Source of the DNA: Agarophyton chilense
Taxonomy: Eukaryota > Rhodophyta > Florideophyceae > Gracilariales > Gracilariaceae
DNA length: 64,000 nt
Direction: 5' to 3'
Assembly (NCBI GenBank): GCA_030374765.1
Contig: JARGXX010000071.1
Coordinates: 2,294,001 to 2,358,000 of the forward strand
The stretch's first letter is position 1. Every line of letters begins with the position of its first letter. The notes under the pieces are model-generated. The model ran no database searches. It worked only from the letters and a program-made list of their open reading frames with translations, and was not told the DNA's origin. Positions 53,906 through 63,781 of this stretch are shown here, in pieces. A program made the translations under genes and the position numbers.

Positions 53906-54193
53906 GGCGCTGTTTCGCTTCAGCCAACAGCGCCAACCAAGCACAACAACACGCGTAGATATGTGTGGATTCTCCGGCGAGAAAAGTGCGCGCGATATTT
54001 GCACGTCGTGTAGCGCGCGTCACGCACAGCAGCGCTGCACCCGCGCCATGCGCCCAATCGGCGCTTCTCTGAGGTCACGCCTTCCGCATCGCCCCGTGCG
54101 ATTCGCCCCCCCCCCCCCCCCCTCCCGTCGAGTCATATGCCTTCCTACGCCTCCCCGCATCTCACCCCTTAAAGCTTCGCCCTTTCCTCGTCA
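53906..54193. promoter_or_regulatory. Divergent promoter region with a run of 17 C
   Basis: Between the phosphatase (minus) and AMP deaminase (plus) starts. A run of 17 C at 54106-54122 is followed by pyrimidine-rich DNA. No TATA box seen. If the longer phosphatase frame is used, the gap shrinks to about 190 bp. Confidence 0.6.
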
Positions 54194-56578
54194 GTGGAGG
54201 CTAGCAAGCGCTTTTTTGTTCTTTCCTCGCTGGCCAGTCCTTTTACCTGCGCTGTTGGTCTGCCCCCTGCTCCCTCCCCTCCCTTTCTGAACCAGCACAA
54301 GTACTTGTGCCCCAAAACCGCACCGTCACATCTCCCTCGTATCATGCATACGCCGCACTTCAATCCTACCGCGTCTGCTTCCATGCTCTCTTCGTCCATT
54401 CCAACTGTATCCGATGAGGATACGCTTGCAACAGCCACGCTAGACCATCGCCGTTCCTCAATGCGCTCCGCAGCCGCAAATTTTAAGAGACTTGCGCCGC
54501 AATCCCCCTGTCAATACCGTCGGTTTTCCATTGCCCCTGCTTCTCGCTCTCCACAAGAGCATTATGGAGCCACCAACTTACGCCATGCAATCGCTCTTCG
54601 AGAGCGCTGGGTGTATCGGCGAACAGTCCCCGAATGGAGCAACTGTGCGAGGTGCACACCTCTTGTTGACAATCAACTCGCGTTGGTTCCGCCGCCTTAT
54701 GACCCGTTTAACCTCGACGTATCAACTCCTACTTCCCATGTCGTTCGCTGGCACCAAGGCGTTGTCAATGTGTTTGCTGATGAAGATGCTGCTTCGAGCG
54801 ACCAACCACAAATTAAGGGCACCACGCTTTCGCACTTTGCCAACGACCTCGCCACCCTGTCTTCCATATTGAATGACCCGGATACCCGCTCGTTTTGTCA
54901 TCGAAGGTTGATGTTGTTGCAAGAACGTTTCAATATGCACATACTGCTCAATGAAAACCAGGAACGACTGGCGCAGATTGCCGTCCCACACCGTGACTTT
55001 TACAACGTCAGCAAGGTTGACGTGCATGTTCATCACTCGTCAATGGCCAATCAAAAGCATTTGCTCACTTTCATCAAGCGAAAAGTGAAGAAAGATGGCA
55101 ATGAGAAGGTGCTGGCAAACAGAGAAGATCCTCACGGCGAACCATTAACCCTCACACAAGTTTTCGAGTCTCTAAACCTTCTACCACACGAACTAAGCGT
55201 AGATACTCTTGACGTACATGCCGATAACACAACTTTTCACAGGTTTGATCGCTTCAACCTCAAGTACAATCCGTTCGGACAGTCTAGACTGCGCGAGATT
55301 TTCATGAAGACCGACAATTACATCGAGGGCAAGTATCTGGCAGAGCTCACGCACGAGGTATTTTCCGACCTCCGCAGTACAAAGTACCAAAAAAGCGAGT
55401 ATCGTGTTAGCATATACGGCAGGGATATCAAGGAGTGGGATAAACTTGGAGCATGGTTCTACGACCACAAGATATTCAGTCCTAATGTACGTTGGCTCAT
55501 TCAAATTCCACGTCTGTATAGTATCTACAAGGAGATGGGAAGACTTAATTCGTTCCAAGACATGTTGGACAACATATTTAACCCTATTTTTGAAGCCACT
55601 GTGGACCCGACATCACACCCCAAAGTCGCAAGCCTTTTGCAGCAAATCGTCGCATTTGATTCTGTGGATGATGAGAGTCAACCACAACCTAGGGTGGATT
55701 TGAGGAAATGTGGACCCCCTGGAACTTGGGATAGCGGCGTAAATCCACCGTACAGTTATTACTCGTTCTTCATTTACAGCAATCTGGCTGTGTTAAATCA
55801 ACTGCGAGAGTCCAAAGGTCTGAATACCTTTACATATCGTCCACACGCAGGCGAGGCTGGCGACGTTGAGCATCTTGCGACATCATTTCTTCTGGCTCAT
55901 GGCATTAATCATGGATTGAATCTCAAAAAGAGTCCGGTGTTACAGTACTTGTTCTATGTCACGCAGATAGGAGTTGCAATGAGCCCGTTAAGTAATAACG
56001 CCCTATTCTGTGAGATAGGCAAGAACCCTTTACCAATCTTCTTCAAAAGGGGTTTGAACGTAACGTTATCAACGGATGATCCACTACAGTTTGCCTTCAC
56101 TCGCGAGCCCCTCATGGAGGAGTATTCAGTTGCTGCTCAAGTATGGAAGCTTTCAAACACGGATTTGTGTGAACTTGCGAGAAACTCTGTGTTGCAGTCT
56201 GGGTTCGAAGCGTGTGTCAAAGCCAGCTGGCTGGGGGCAACTTGGTATTTGAGCGGTCCAGCAGGAAATGATATTTCGAAGACAAATGTTCCATCAATTC
56301 GACTTTGCCACCGCTACGAGACACTTTTGGAAGAACTCCAAGTAATATATGAGGGCCAGGTGCCGGACCATATACATGTCTTGCCGACGTTTTCGCACAA
56401 AGCAGGCGCGAGGAACACGAAAACTAGATCTGATGTGCAAGAACTTCATGTTCCCTTTGCTGTAGAAACCATGATTACCAACAGTAACGAAGGATGGTAT
56501 CCAGAAGGTTGTGAGCACAGATTTAGCGAAGCCGGACTGTCAGACGATGAGGAAGACATTAGGGTAGACGTGGAGTAG
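54194..56578 (+). CDS. AMPD: AMP deaminase
   Basis: Deaminates AMP to IMP and ammonia in the purine nucleotide cycle. Zinc-site motifs are in order: KVDVHVHHSSMANQKHLLTF (His278 and His280), RPHAGEAG (His551, Glu554), QIGVAMSPLSNNALF and the signature STDDPLQFAFTREPLMEEY (626-644). The whole catalytic domain (about 240-760) is intact. 794 residues, similar to animal and plant enzymes (about 750-840). The N-terminal 120 residues are low-complexity; a hydrophobic stretch at 7-25 may be a membrane anchor, as plant AMPD has, or the true start may be Met51 (54344). The C-terminus is acidic (GLSDDEEDIRVDVE). Single intronless frame. A TGTAA motif lies shortly after the stop. Confidence 0.95.
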   Translation: MEASKRFFVLSSLASPFTCAVGLPPAPSPPFLNQHKYLCPKTAPSHLPRIMHTPHFNPTASASMLSSSIPTVSDEDTLATATLDHRRSSMRSAAANFKRLAPQSPCQYRRFSIAPASRSPQEHYGATNLRHAIALRERWVYRRTVPEWSNCARCTPLVDNQLALVPPPYDPFNLDVSTPTSHVVRWHQGVVNVFADEDAASSDQPQIKGTTLSHFANDLATLSSILNDPDTRSFCHRRLMLLQERFNMHILLNENQERLAQIAVPHRDFYNVSKVDVHVHHSSMANQKHLLTFIKRKVKKDGNEKVLANREDPHGEPLTLTQVFESLNLLPHELSVDTLDVHADNTTFHRFDRFNLKYNPFGQSRLREIFMKTDNYIEGKYLAELTHEVFSDLRSTKYQKSEYRVSIYGRDIKEWDKLGAWFYDHKIFSPNVRWLIQIPRLYSIYKEMGRLNSFQDMLDNIFNPIFEATVDPTSHPKVASLLQQIVAFDSVDDESQPQPRVDLRKCGPPGTWDSGVNPPYSYYSFFIYSNLAVLNQLRESKGLNTFTYRPHAGEAGDVEHLATSFLLAHGINHGLNLKKSPVLQYLFYVTQIGVAMSPLSNNALFCEIGKNPLPIFFKRGLNVTLSTDDPLQFAFTREPLMEEYSVAAQVWKLSNTDLCELARNSVLQSGFEACVKASWLGATWYLSGPAGNDISKTNVPSIRLCHRYETLLEELQVIYEGQVPDHIHVLPTFSHKAGARNTKTRSDVQELHVPFAVETMITNSNEGWYPEGCEHRFSEAGLSDDEEDIRVDVE

Positions 56579-57844
56579 GGAAGAAATGTATTGTAAATAG
56601 TCTCCCTGTAATTTAGCGCTGAGACGACGTCGATGAATAATCCTTCGCTTGTTGCTTGCATCCGTAAGGAACTCTTGAGGACGGGCGAACAAACGTGTCT
56701 AGATGCAGCGCGAAATGGTGAGCTAGGAGAGATTAAAGTGTAGGTGTATAACTCACAGGACCTGAGAGAGCTCACGCGATCAGACTCGAGTGCAACGATT
56801 GTTTTTGGAGGGCCCGGCGCTAATAGCATGCCAAGCAAGAATACATAAGACCCTCTAGAAAGTATAGCGTGATCAGAAAACAGGGGCACGAGGGATCAAG
56901 CGCCAGGCAAAGAGGCGTGCCAGGGGAAATTGTTCCACATCTCAAAGTAGTGACCATTTTTCTCTCGACAACGGTTGTGAGATGAGCACGGAAATGTCTA
57001 CAAATTGTGTTGAACTTGACGAAGTATGGAGTTTCCATGTGGCGAGTTTGGGTTCACAGTGTACACTTGGCTGCCAGTCGTGGGCGGAGAATAATTAAAG
57101 CACAGAGAGAATCTAAAGTTTATGCAACAAATGAACGTACCTCGCCGTCACATACACTCTTGAGCCCAATAAAGATCGCAGTTTATGTGTGGTTTGAAGA
57201 ACAAATACAAGTGTTTGACTGGTCCACGTGCCTTTCGTCATTGTCCACATCTAACTAGAGCACCTTGACTGAATTACACATTCGTCATGAGAGCCCATTC
57301 CACCGAAATAGTGTGTCGCTAGACCAAAACTGTCGATGCTGAATCTCGCGGTACGTGTGTTGGGGATCCACAAACTTCTCAACATACAAGCCAGCAATAT
57401 GGAGGGTGTGATGGAAAGACCTGTTCATCGCATCATCGTCACGAGCGACACTTGCGCTGGAGGCATCCACTCACAATTCAATAGCTGGTGCAAGGGCCAC
57501 CTTCAGCCCGCGCTGCCCTTGGCAATGCCCCTTGCTGTAAAAGATGGCCTCGTGGCAAGCAGGCACAGCGTGCTGCGCGCGTCGTTTTGCTCTCACGACC
57601 GCATCTCACGCCCAACACCGTCGTCGCTGTGGCCGCGCCACTCGCGATGGTGCAGGATACTAAACCAACCCTCTACGTGATCTTCCAACACTCCGCGCGA
57701 ACAACTTCATTATTTTTGACTCGCTCCCGCCCAGAGTAAATCTAATATAACATCTATTACAATCCCCATCAATCCTGTGTAAATTGGTGGCCGTCGAAGC
57801 CACACTATCCGCCGTAGTCCTGTCTTCTACTGACAAACTTTATC
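56579..57844. other. 1.3-kb intergenic stretch
   Basis: Frames of up to 147 codons on the minus strand near 56446-56889 overlap the AMP deaminase end and have no motif; frames near 57336-57739 likewise. Nothing supported. Confidence 0.5.
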
Positions 57845-58522
57845 ATGCATCTGGACAGTATCGTTCAATTACACGACAACGGTAGTGCTCAGACTCATCT
57901 TTCGCGGATGTTCACGGCAATCATCTCCAAATTGGACCGACATTCGAGAGAGACTCTGTCTCATGTGTTGCACCATTGCCACACCCGGTTATCACCACAG
58001 ACGCATCTTCCCGTAATGTTTTTCAGTGAACGCGATGATGTCACGTACGCAATTGCTGCGCCACATCTAAATCGAGAACAAAAGGCGACTGATCCGCTCA
58101 ACTCAAAGCTTTGTCATGTTTCTCAGCATTCTTGGGGTGATGTAGAGAGCGCCGCTGTACGGCTTTTGAATGGTACCTCTGTTAATAATAATTGCATATG
58201 TCTTGAAGAACATGAATTGCAACACGAAAACCAGAGACCTGCGTCAACCGCGCGACCCGTTCCACTCAACTCAACGAGACAACGAGAAAATTACCCCGCG
58301 TATGCTCCTCTGAATGAGTCAATGAATGAATCGGACAGCGACGATGCGGATGATTTCGACGACGAACTTTCTTATGATTCATACCTTTCTGACTCCAAGA
58401 TGTCTGATGTGACTGAGGACGCAGAAGACAACGATCAACGTTCCACAAGAGTCGTTATCAGAGATGAAAGTGAAATCCAAAGACTACCTCAGGCACGACA
58501 GCTATCAGAGACAATAGAGTAA
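57845..58522 (+). CDS. Hypothetical acidic protein (225 aa)
   Basis: Intact frame. Residues 1-120 are mixed and His-rich (LSHVLHHCHTRLSPQTHLP). Residues about 120-150 are Asn/Pro-rich. Residues 155-205 are strongly acidic with Ser (ESDSDDADDFDDELSYDSYL, TEDAEDNDQR). It resembles the disordered acidic tail of a nuclear or regulatory protein. No domain recognised. The length and the sustained composition bias favour a real gene, but I cannot exclude a chance frame. Confidence 0.5.
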   Translation: MHLDSIVQLHDNGSAQTHLSRMFTAIISKLDRHSRETLSHVLHHCHTRLSPQTHLPVMFFSERDDVTYAIAAPHLNREQKATDPLNSKLCHVSQHSWGDVESAAVRLLNGTSVNNNCICLEEHELQHENQRPASTARPVPLNSTRQRENYPAYAPLNESMNESDSDDADDFDDELSYDSYLSDSKMSDVTEDAEDNDQRSTRVVIRDESEIQRLPQARQLSETIE

Positions 58523-59677
58523 CCGCCTATTTAACGGGGTGCTGATGATGTATGTAATATGTTTTGACTGTAGTTGTACATAATTATATTCCTCGAGCTG
58601 TGACAAAGCAGGTTACTCCCGAAACTGACTAATGATGATAAAGGCTCGATTGATACCGGCGTGCGCTTTGTTCCTTTCAAGTACACAATGCTTCAGCTGA
58701 TTTTCAAAAATATTGCGAACCACGCTGTTTGGGCGAAGAACAGAAATGCAAAATGGCCTTCGCCGAATACTTCCGTTGTTACAGGAATAATCTAGGGTGT
58801 TGAAGCGTCACAACACTCAATGCTATCGTTTGAAAGAGGCCCTTCCTCTTCTCTGAATCTCTTGCGTACGAGAAAGCAATCTCACTGACCCCATGGGAAC
58901 AGAAGACCAAAGTTTTGCAGAAGAACTGGTTCATACATGGCACTGGATGAACGTTCCACTCGTCCTGGCAGATATTAAAGCTTTCAAAAAATTTCTGAGT
59001 CGACGCCACAGTGCCGAACAACTCGATAGCACAGAGCAGAGAGCAGATGCACCTGAACAGATATGCTAGGGAAGCACGTGGATCCCTACACCCCTCCATC
59101 CCTACATCCCTGAATCCTGTCCTCTAGCTAGAGGCAAACGTATAACTTTCGTTATTGTCGAATAGTAAGCGTTCCAACGGAAAGAGTCGATGGACTCATG
59201 GGCCAGACGCTTTGCCGTCATGTTGATGGTAACCATGTCTAGCTACGTAGACAGTAGACTCCAGGCTGAAGGATCTCTGGGAGCGACTAGCTGCTAGAAA
59301 TCATTCCGCCTCCACGAGGGAGGCTGCTAACCACGGTATATGTCAATGTGCTCTAGCTGACAACATGACAAGACATCTCAGATTTAAAATAAGAACGATT
59401 TCAAATTTCAAATTGTTATGTTTGCCTCATGTTTCCTCGGACCAGGAGGAGGAAAAACGCAATCTGCCTCACGAACAGTCTCGTCGACATGTGTCGACTA
59501 TTCGTCTCAAACGCGGTTCCGTTGCCAGTCAATTCTGGTTCAAATAGCTCACCCAGCTTGAGCTCCCATCCCGCTCGAAAGCAAAAGCCGTGCGCCCTGA
59601 TCATTCCTTTCTTCTTCCTTGCACCATAGACTCTAGAACCACAGGAATAAAGCGACGTACATTAACACACCAAATTG
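58523..59677. other. 1.15-kb intergenic stretch
   Basis: A 106-codon minus frame (58779-59099) with one hydrophobic stretch has no other support. A small GCCTCC/GGAGGC hairpin lies at 59308-59324. No splice-supported gene found. Confidence 0.5.
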
Positions 59678-60664
59678 ATGTCAAACCCCTCAGGAATTCT
59701 CGACACGGCCGTGAGAGTCGACACCTCGGTCGCGGCAAAAATGAATGACAATCTCGAGAAGATTAACCGCTTCATGTCTCTCATGGACCAACGTACGGAA
59801 GAGAGCACGAAAGCGGCAAGGGAGGGTACACGCATTCTAGAACAGTTGGCAGAAAAGGTCATTCAACAAGACCAAAAACGCCATAACATATACATGACTG
59901 CTATGAGCGATCGTAAAGGTAAGCATTAGAAAAGATGCCTTCGACCAAGAACATCAAAAAGGCTTTCTGTGAAAAGAACGAACGACTAACTCTTCATAAT
60001 ATATCACTGTTCTTGCAACGCAGAAAACTTGGAAAAAGAACAGGCGATGTGCAAGTTTGCGGATGATGCACTTGAGGCCAGGAAAGGGCAATTCAGACAG
60101 TTGTATATGCAAAAAAGTGAACTGAACGAGGCTGTCGAAGAACTTCGTGAAAAACTCAACAGTCTTCCGTACGAACGAAAGCGCTATGAGGGAAAACTAA
60201 ATGAGGAAGATCGTCGGCTGAGAAGTGGAAGACATGTCGCGGAGGAACGTCTCAAGCAGGTGAACGAAGTTCTGCGACGAAACGAAGAAACGATGCGAAA
60301 ATTTGAGGCTTTTCTCGGTGTGAAGGTTCGTGCTGTGGACGACAAGTGCCTTGAATTTACATTCACTCACATCAAGAGTAGTGACCAGCATAGAAAGTAC
60401 AAGGTCACGGTCCTGAGTCATGAGAGACGATTTAGCGGTAAGTTCTGTACTTCAAGTCGACATACACGATCGATTCGAAAGATACTAGTTTCTAACATAT
60501 GCGTTTTGTATTGCGTTCATCCGATAGCGACGAAGTGCGACCCTGAGATCGAAAACTTCGGGGAATTGAAAGAGCAACTTTCTAAGGATGGCCAGCTTAT
60601 AGACTTCTTACACAAAGTTCGACAATCATTCAAACTCCATGAGCTGGCAGCTGATTTCGCATAA
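59678..60664 (+). CDS. SPC25: Kinetochore protein Spc25, three exons
   Basis: Exons 59678-59918, 60024-60437 and 60528-60664 give 263 residues. Both introns (105 and 90 bp) start GTAAG, end CAG or TAG, carry CTAAC branch motifs (gactaactc; ttctaacat) and split codons in phase 1. The protein is a long coiled coil (about 20-175) followed by the Spc25 globular domain (176-263): FLGVKVRAVDDKCLEFTFTH, HRKYKVTVL, then ELKEQLSKDG and QLIDFLHKVRQSFKL. Spc25 pairs with Spc24 in the Ndc80 complex and anchors it to the inner kinetochore. A small helix of the RWD-like fold and the VRQSF end match the family. The start ATG is at 59678. Unspliced reading would end at a stop soon after the first splice site. 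Confidence 0.82.
59919..60023 (+). other. Intron 1 of SPC25
   Basis: GTAAGC...GCAACGCAG, 105 bp, with gactaactc as the likely branch site. Splicing keeps the coiled coil in frame (SDRK|ENLEKEQ). Confidence 0.85.
60438..60527 (+). other. Intron 2 of SPC25
   Basis: GTAAGTTC...CCGATAG, 90 bp, with ttctaacat as the likely branch site. The intron has no stop and its length is a multiple of three, so retaining it would insert 30 residues into the globular domain; splicing restores the conserved order RRFSATKCDPEIENF. Confidence 0.8.
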
Positions 60665-61248
60665 AGCTTCTGGGGTGTGATCTATCAAGTACAAAGCGTA
60701 TTCAAAACAGGGGCTAACCACTGGTTGAGCTCTAAATAATGTGGAAGTCAAAAGACAGAACATGATTTGCAGAAAACAATATCAATGTGCTACCATCGGT
60801 ATGAGGTTACGCATACGACTAGCCGAAGATGAAGTTCCAGGACTGCACGAATGGGCACCACGCTTTGCGTCTAGACATCTTCTGATGCGCGATCGACGAT
60901 TTATGGGTGCATTTATGATTTTGAGCATGCAGTGTTTGAAATAAGCTGTTTTCAAAAGTACGACGGAAACGAGGCTGGCGAAATGAAGGCGGTGGGGAGA
61001 AATGGTGCCAAGATTCGCACTGAGACATAAGTGAACAGCCAGTGCGGGCGCAAAATGTTTTCTCGCACTGGCACTGAGAGACTCGTTGAGAACGTGTGTG
61101 ACGCCTGGTGGAGAATCGCGACGCATAGAGAACCCAAGAGGTGGTTTGGAAGTCTATTCATGGCTTAGCAGACTCGCATTTTACGGCATTCGCTGAAGCA
61201 TGAGAGAAAGAACAAACTGCGAAGAGGAATGGGAAAATCTACACTCAA
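60665..61248. other. Convergent intergenic stretch
   Basis: Between the 3' ends of SPC25 and the small spliced gene. Short frames only; nothing supported. Confidence 0.5.
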
Positions 61249-61597
61249 TCATTCCCGATCGTGACGTTTCTGACGCTGATAGCGGACCCCATTTTCCCAG
61301 TTAGGACTGCAGGAAGAAAGAAAACACAACAAAAGGAAGCGGTTAATCGTCAGCCCGTAGCCAATAGAGCAGCGTAGTTAGTGACACACGGGAACGCAGA
61401 ACGCACTCTGGACCGATATCGCGGCTGCCAGAGTTATTAAAGGCGCCGCGACGCACAGCATCCGGCTTTAGTGGACGCGTTGTGTCGATGGTTGGGCGGT
61501 TGGAAAGCGAATGTAGCAGCATCGGAAACGAGAAGCAGGCGAGTCCAAACAACGAAACCAAACTTGCGGTTCGTAGACGTGATGCCTTGGACATCAT
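61249..61597 (-). CDS. Small spliced single-pass membrane protein (82 aa)
   Basis: Exon 1 is 61597-61407 and exon 2 is 61306-61249, minus strand. The 100-bp intron begins GTGCGT, has a CACTAAC branch motif and ends in a strong pyrimidine tract plus CAG (TTTCTTTCTTCCTGCAG). Splicing changes the tail to NNSGSRDIGPDPNWENG, ending QRQKRHDRE. One membrane helix (about 12-30) follows a short basic N-terminus, so Met1 or Met2 may be the start. The RGxxNNSGSxDxGPDP stretch looks like a conserved motif of a small eukaryotic membrane protein, perhaps of mitochondria, but I cannot name the family. Unspliced, the frame would read a different 20-residue tail. Confidence 0.65.
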
Positions 61598-62043
61598 CGT
61601 GCAGCGCGTGGCCGGGCGAAGGGGTGCATCAGCCTAGCAATAAACTATAGAGCAGCAACTTGCGCAAACTTGAGACAAACTTAAGTTCTGTTGAAATGGA
61701 GATGAGGGCTCCTCGATTAGAAAAGTGCTCTGGAGTAGGGGATGGACGTAGAGAGCACGAGCACATGACGTGCACCAAGTCCCATCACCAATGGCAAATC
61801 AACGAGGCCCGTGGGACCGCAGGAAGCGCATGTCGCACTGACGCAATTGCATAATCAAAAAAGACGCTCACACATTGCTGGTCACCTGACCACGCAGAAA
61901 TCAACACAAAACGCGCCATTTTCCCCCACGTCATCGAGGGGCCCCGTGTACTTCGCTGCTCAGACCAAAGTCGTTTTAAACATCGTGCCTCTGCTCGTGG
62001 GAAAGGCGACTGTCAAAGCATAATCTCACCCTATTATTCCACA
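61598..62043. promoter_or_regulatory. Divergent upstream region of the small membrane protein and C2 genes
   Basis: 446 bp between two divergent starts. No TATA box of clear quality seen. Confidence 0.4.
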
Positions 62044-63696
62044 ATGCCCGTTGAAGCAGTTCAGGTGCGTCTTATGGGCGCTTGCAACTTGCCGGCTGTC
62101 AATCGGGCGGCTAGAACCTCCGACCCCTACGCGGTTTTGCACATTGTGCGCACTAGGGAGACTCTAACCTCGCATTATTGTCTTAACAACATAAATCCAA
62201 CATGGTATGAATGCTTCTTGTTTCATGACGTCAATCCGAGTGATGTGTTGGCTATCAGTCTCTTCGACAAGAATCATGTCAAGAGTGACGTTCCAATCGG
62301 AACCGCCTTTATCTCTATCGGCCACGCGTTATCGCACGCCACCGCAGTGGTGTCGCAGGCTGCTTTTGAAGCCTCTCAAACCGCTTCCTTCGCCAATGCG
62401 CCACACCCCTCACATGCATCTGTTCCGTTTCATGTTCCTCTCGAATCCATTCCCCCTCCGCCCAACCCCTCCTCTTCAATTCTGCATTCCTCAATTCCGC
62501 CCTCTTACTACCCGCCGCCAGACTCGCCACCTTATTCTGCCACCACCTCCCACGATACACCCCGTTCCACCCCATCAACGTCAAGCATTTCTTCTTCAGA
62601 AGTTCCATGTTATTACCATCCGTCATCAAACGATAAATGCCAGCCTGCAAAGCCGTATTTGTCTACTGAAGCGGGCATACGCAACTTTTCGCAAAATGTT
62701 GCGCCTGCGGATGGCACTCCGGCGCTCGCAGACGCTCCTATGCAACGCTCGATGACCATGACTTACGCCGTCGCCCCGCAAGGCTCTATCACACTACTTG
62801 TCGCGCCAGCAAGTGTCGCGAACTTATGTGCCATGGTTCCACCAAAAATGTACAAACGCTTTCAGATCAACAGAACTTTGGAACGAATTACAACCATGCA
62901 CTCTAGGCCGTCACAAAGCCATCCATCTGGGCTCAGCTCATTTGGCCAACATGTAGGCAAGTTTATGAAGACGGGTCTTGAAAAAGCAAAACCTTTACAA
63001 ACTGTAATCAACTCTGTACAACCCATTCGACCCGTGTTTCAAGAGCATTCCACCTGGAAAATCACGATGCTCGGAGTATTGGACATCTTTGAGAGTAAGC
63101 GTCATGGATGGAATCGTTCTTACCCGGCTGCGCAAAGAATTTTTCAAGGCCCAAGTTCTGTGGTCGCAAAGCAAATCGTCAAATTGCAACACACATATCT
63201 CTACGGTGGTGCTGTTTCCGTCAAAGCATTGCAGAACTTGAGAGAAGACTTGCAAGAAGTACGGGGTAGCATACTCGATGGCAAGGACTTCTGCGAGGTG
63301 CTCAACTACGGCCATCGGCGGGGCAAGCCACGTTTGTTCACGTATGTGTTGATGCCTACAAAATTGTACTTGGCCGAAACAGGGGCTGAATTCTTCCGCG
63401 ATATGATGTCGAAACACGCCATGCATTGCTCAGCCAGTCCGGAAGTCGTCTACGCTGGAGAACTCCAATTTGTCGTTACCGGCTACGGCACCAATAATCC
63501 GAAGGCCAAGTTAATAGTCGATAATAATTCCGGCACCTACACACCTGGAAAGGAAGATCTGCCGAAGGTCGCAGAAGTATTCCATCGCAATTTTCCAGGC
63601 CTAGAGGTACAGGCACTTGATTTTCGAGATCCATACTTGAGTACACTCAGTGCTCAATTACCGCCTACCAATCTGCAAGAAGAAACCATTTACTAG
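62044..63696 (+). CDS. C2-domain protein with proline-rich linker (550 aa)
   Basis: An N-terminal C2 domain (about 1-95) with VQVRLMGACNLPAVN, SDPYAVLHI (26-34), NPTWYECFLF (51-60) and LFDKNHVKSDVPIG. C2 domains bind phospholipid membranes, often with Ca2+; Asp27 and Asp75 would be ligands, so Ca2+ binding is possible but not certain. A Pro/Ser-rich linker follows (about 130-210). The C-terminal half (about 300-550) is a conserved-looking domain with PRLFTYVLMPTKLYLAETG, YAGELQF and LIVDNNSGTYTPGKEDLP (about 490-507), a motif found in uncharacterised eukaryotic proteins. Likely a peripheral membrane protein in the cytosol. Intact and intronless. Confidence 0.8.
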   Translation: MPVEAVQVRLMGACNLPAVNRAARTSDPYAVLHIVRTRETLTSHYCLNNINPTWYECFLFHDVNPSDVLAISLFDKNHVKSDVPIGTAFISIGHALSHATAVVSQAAFEASQTASFANAPHPSHASVPFHVPLESIPPPPNPSSSILHSSIPPSYYPPPDSPPYSATTSHDTPRSTPSTSSISSSEVPCYYHPSSNDKCQPAKPYLSTEAGIRNFSQNVAPADGTPALADAPMQRSMTMTYAVAPQGSITLLVAPASVANLCAMVPPKMYKRFQINRTLERITTMHSRPSQSHPSGLSSFGQHVGKFMKTGLEKAKPLQTVINSVQPIRPVFQEHSTWKITMLGVLDIFESKRHGWNRSYPAAQRIFQGPSSVVAKQIVKLQHTYLYGGAVSVKALQNLREDLQEVRGSILDGKDFCEVLNYGHRRGKPRLFTYVLMPTKLYLAETGAEFFRDMMSKHAMHCSASPEVVYAGELQFVVTGYGTNNPKAKLIVDNNSGTYTPGKEDLPKVAEVFHRNFPGLEVQALDFRDPYLSTLSAQLPPTNLQEETIY

Positions 63697-63781
63697 ACAT
63701 CCAAATGGCAGTTCTAACTGACGCCTATAACCCACATACGTACATACACGCAGATCTTACTCGCATTTGCTTGCTGTAAAA

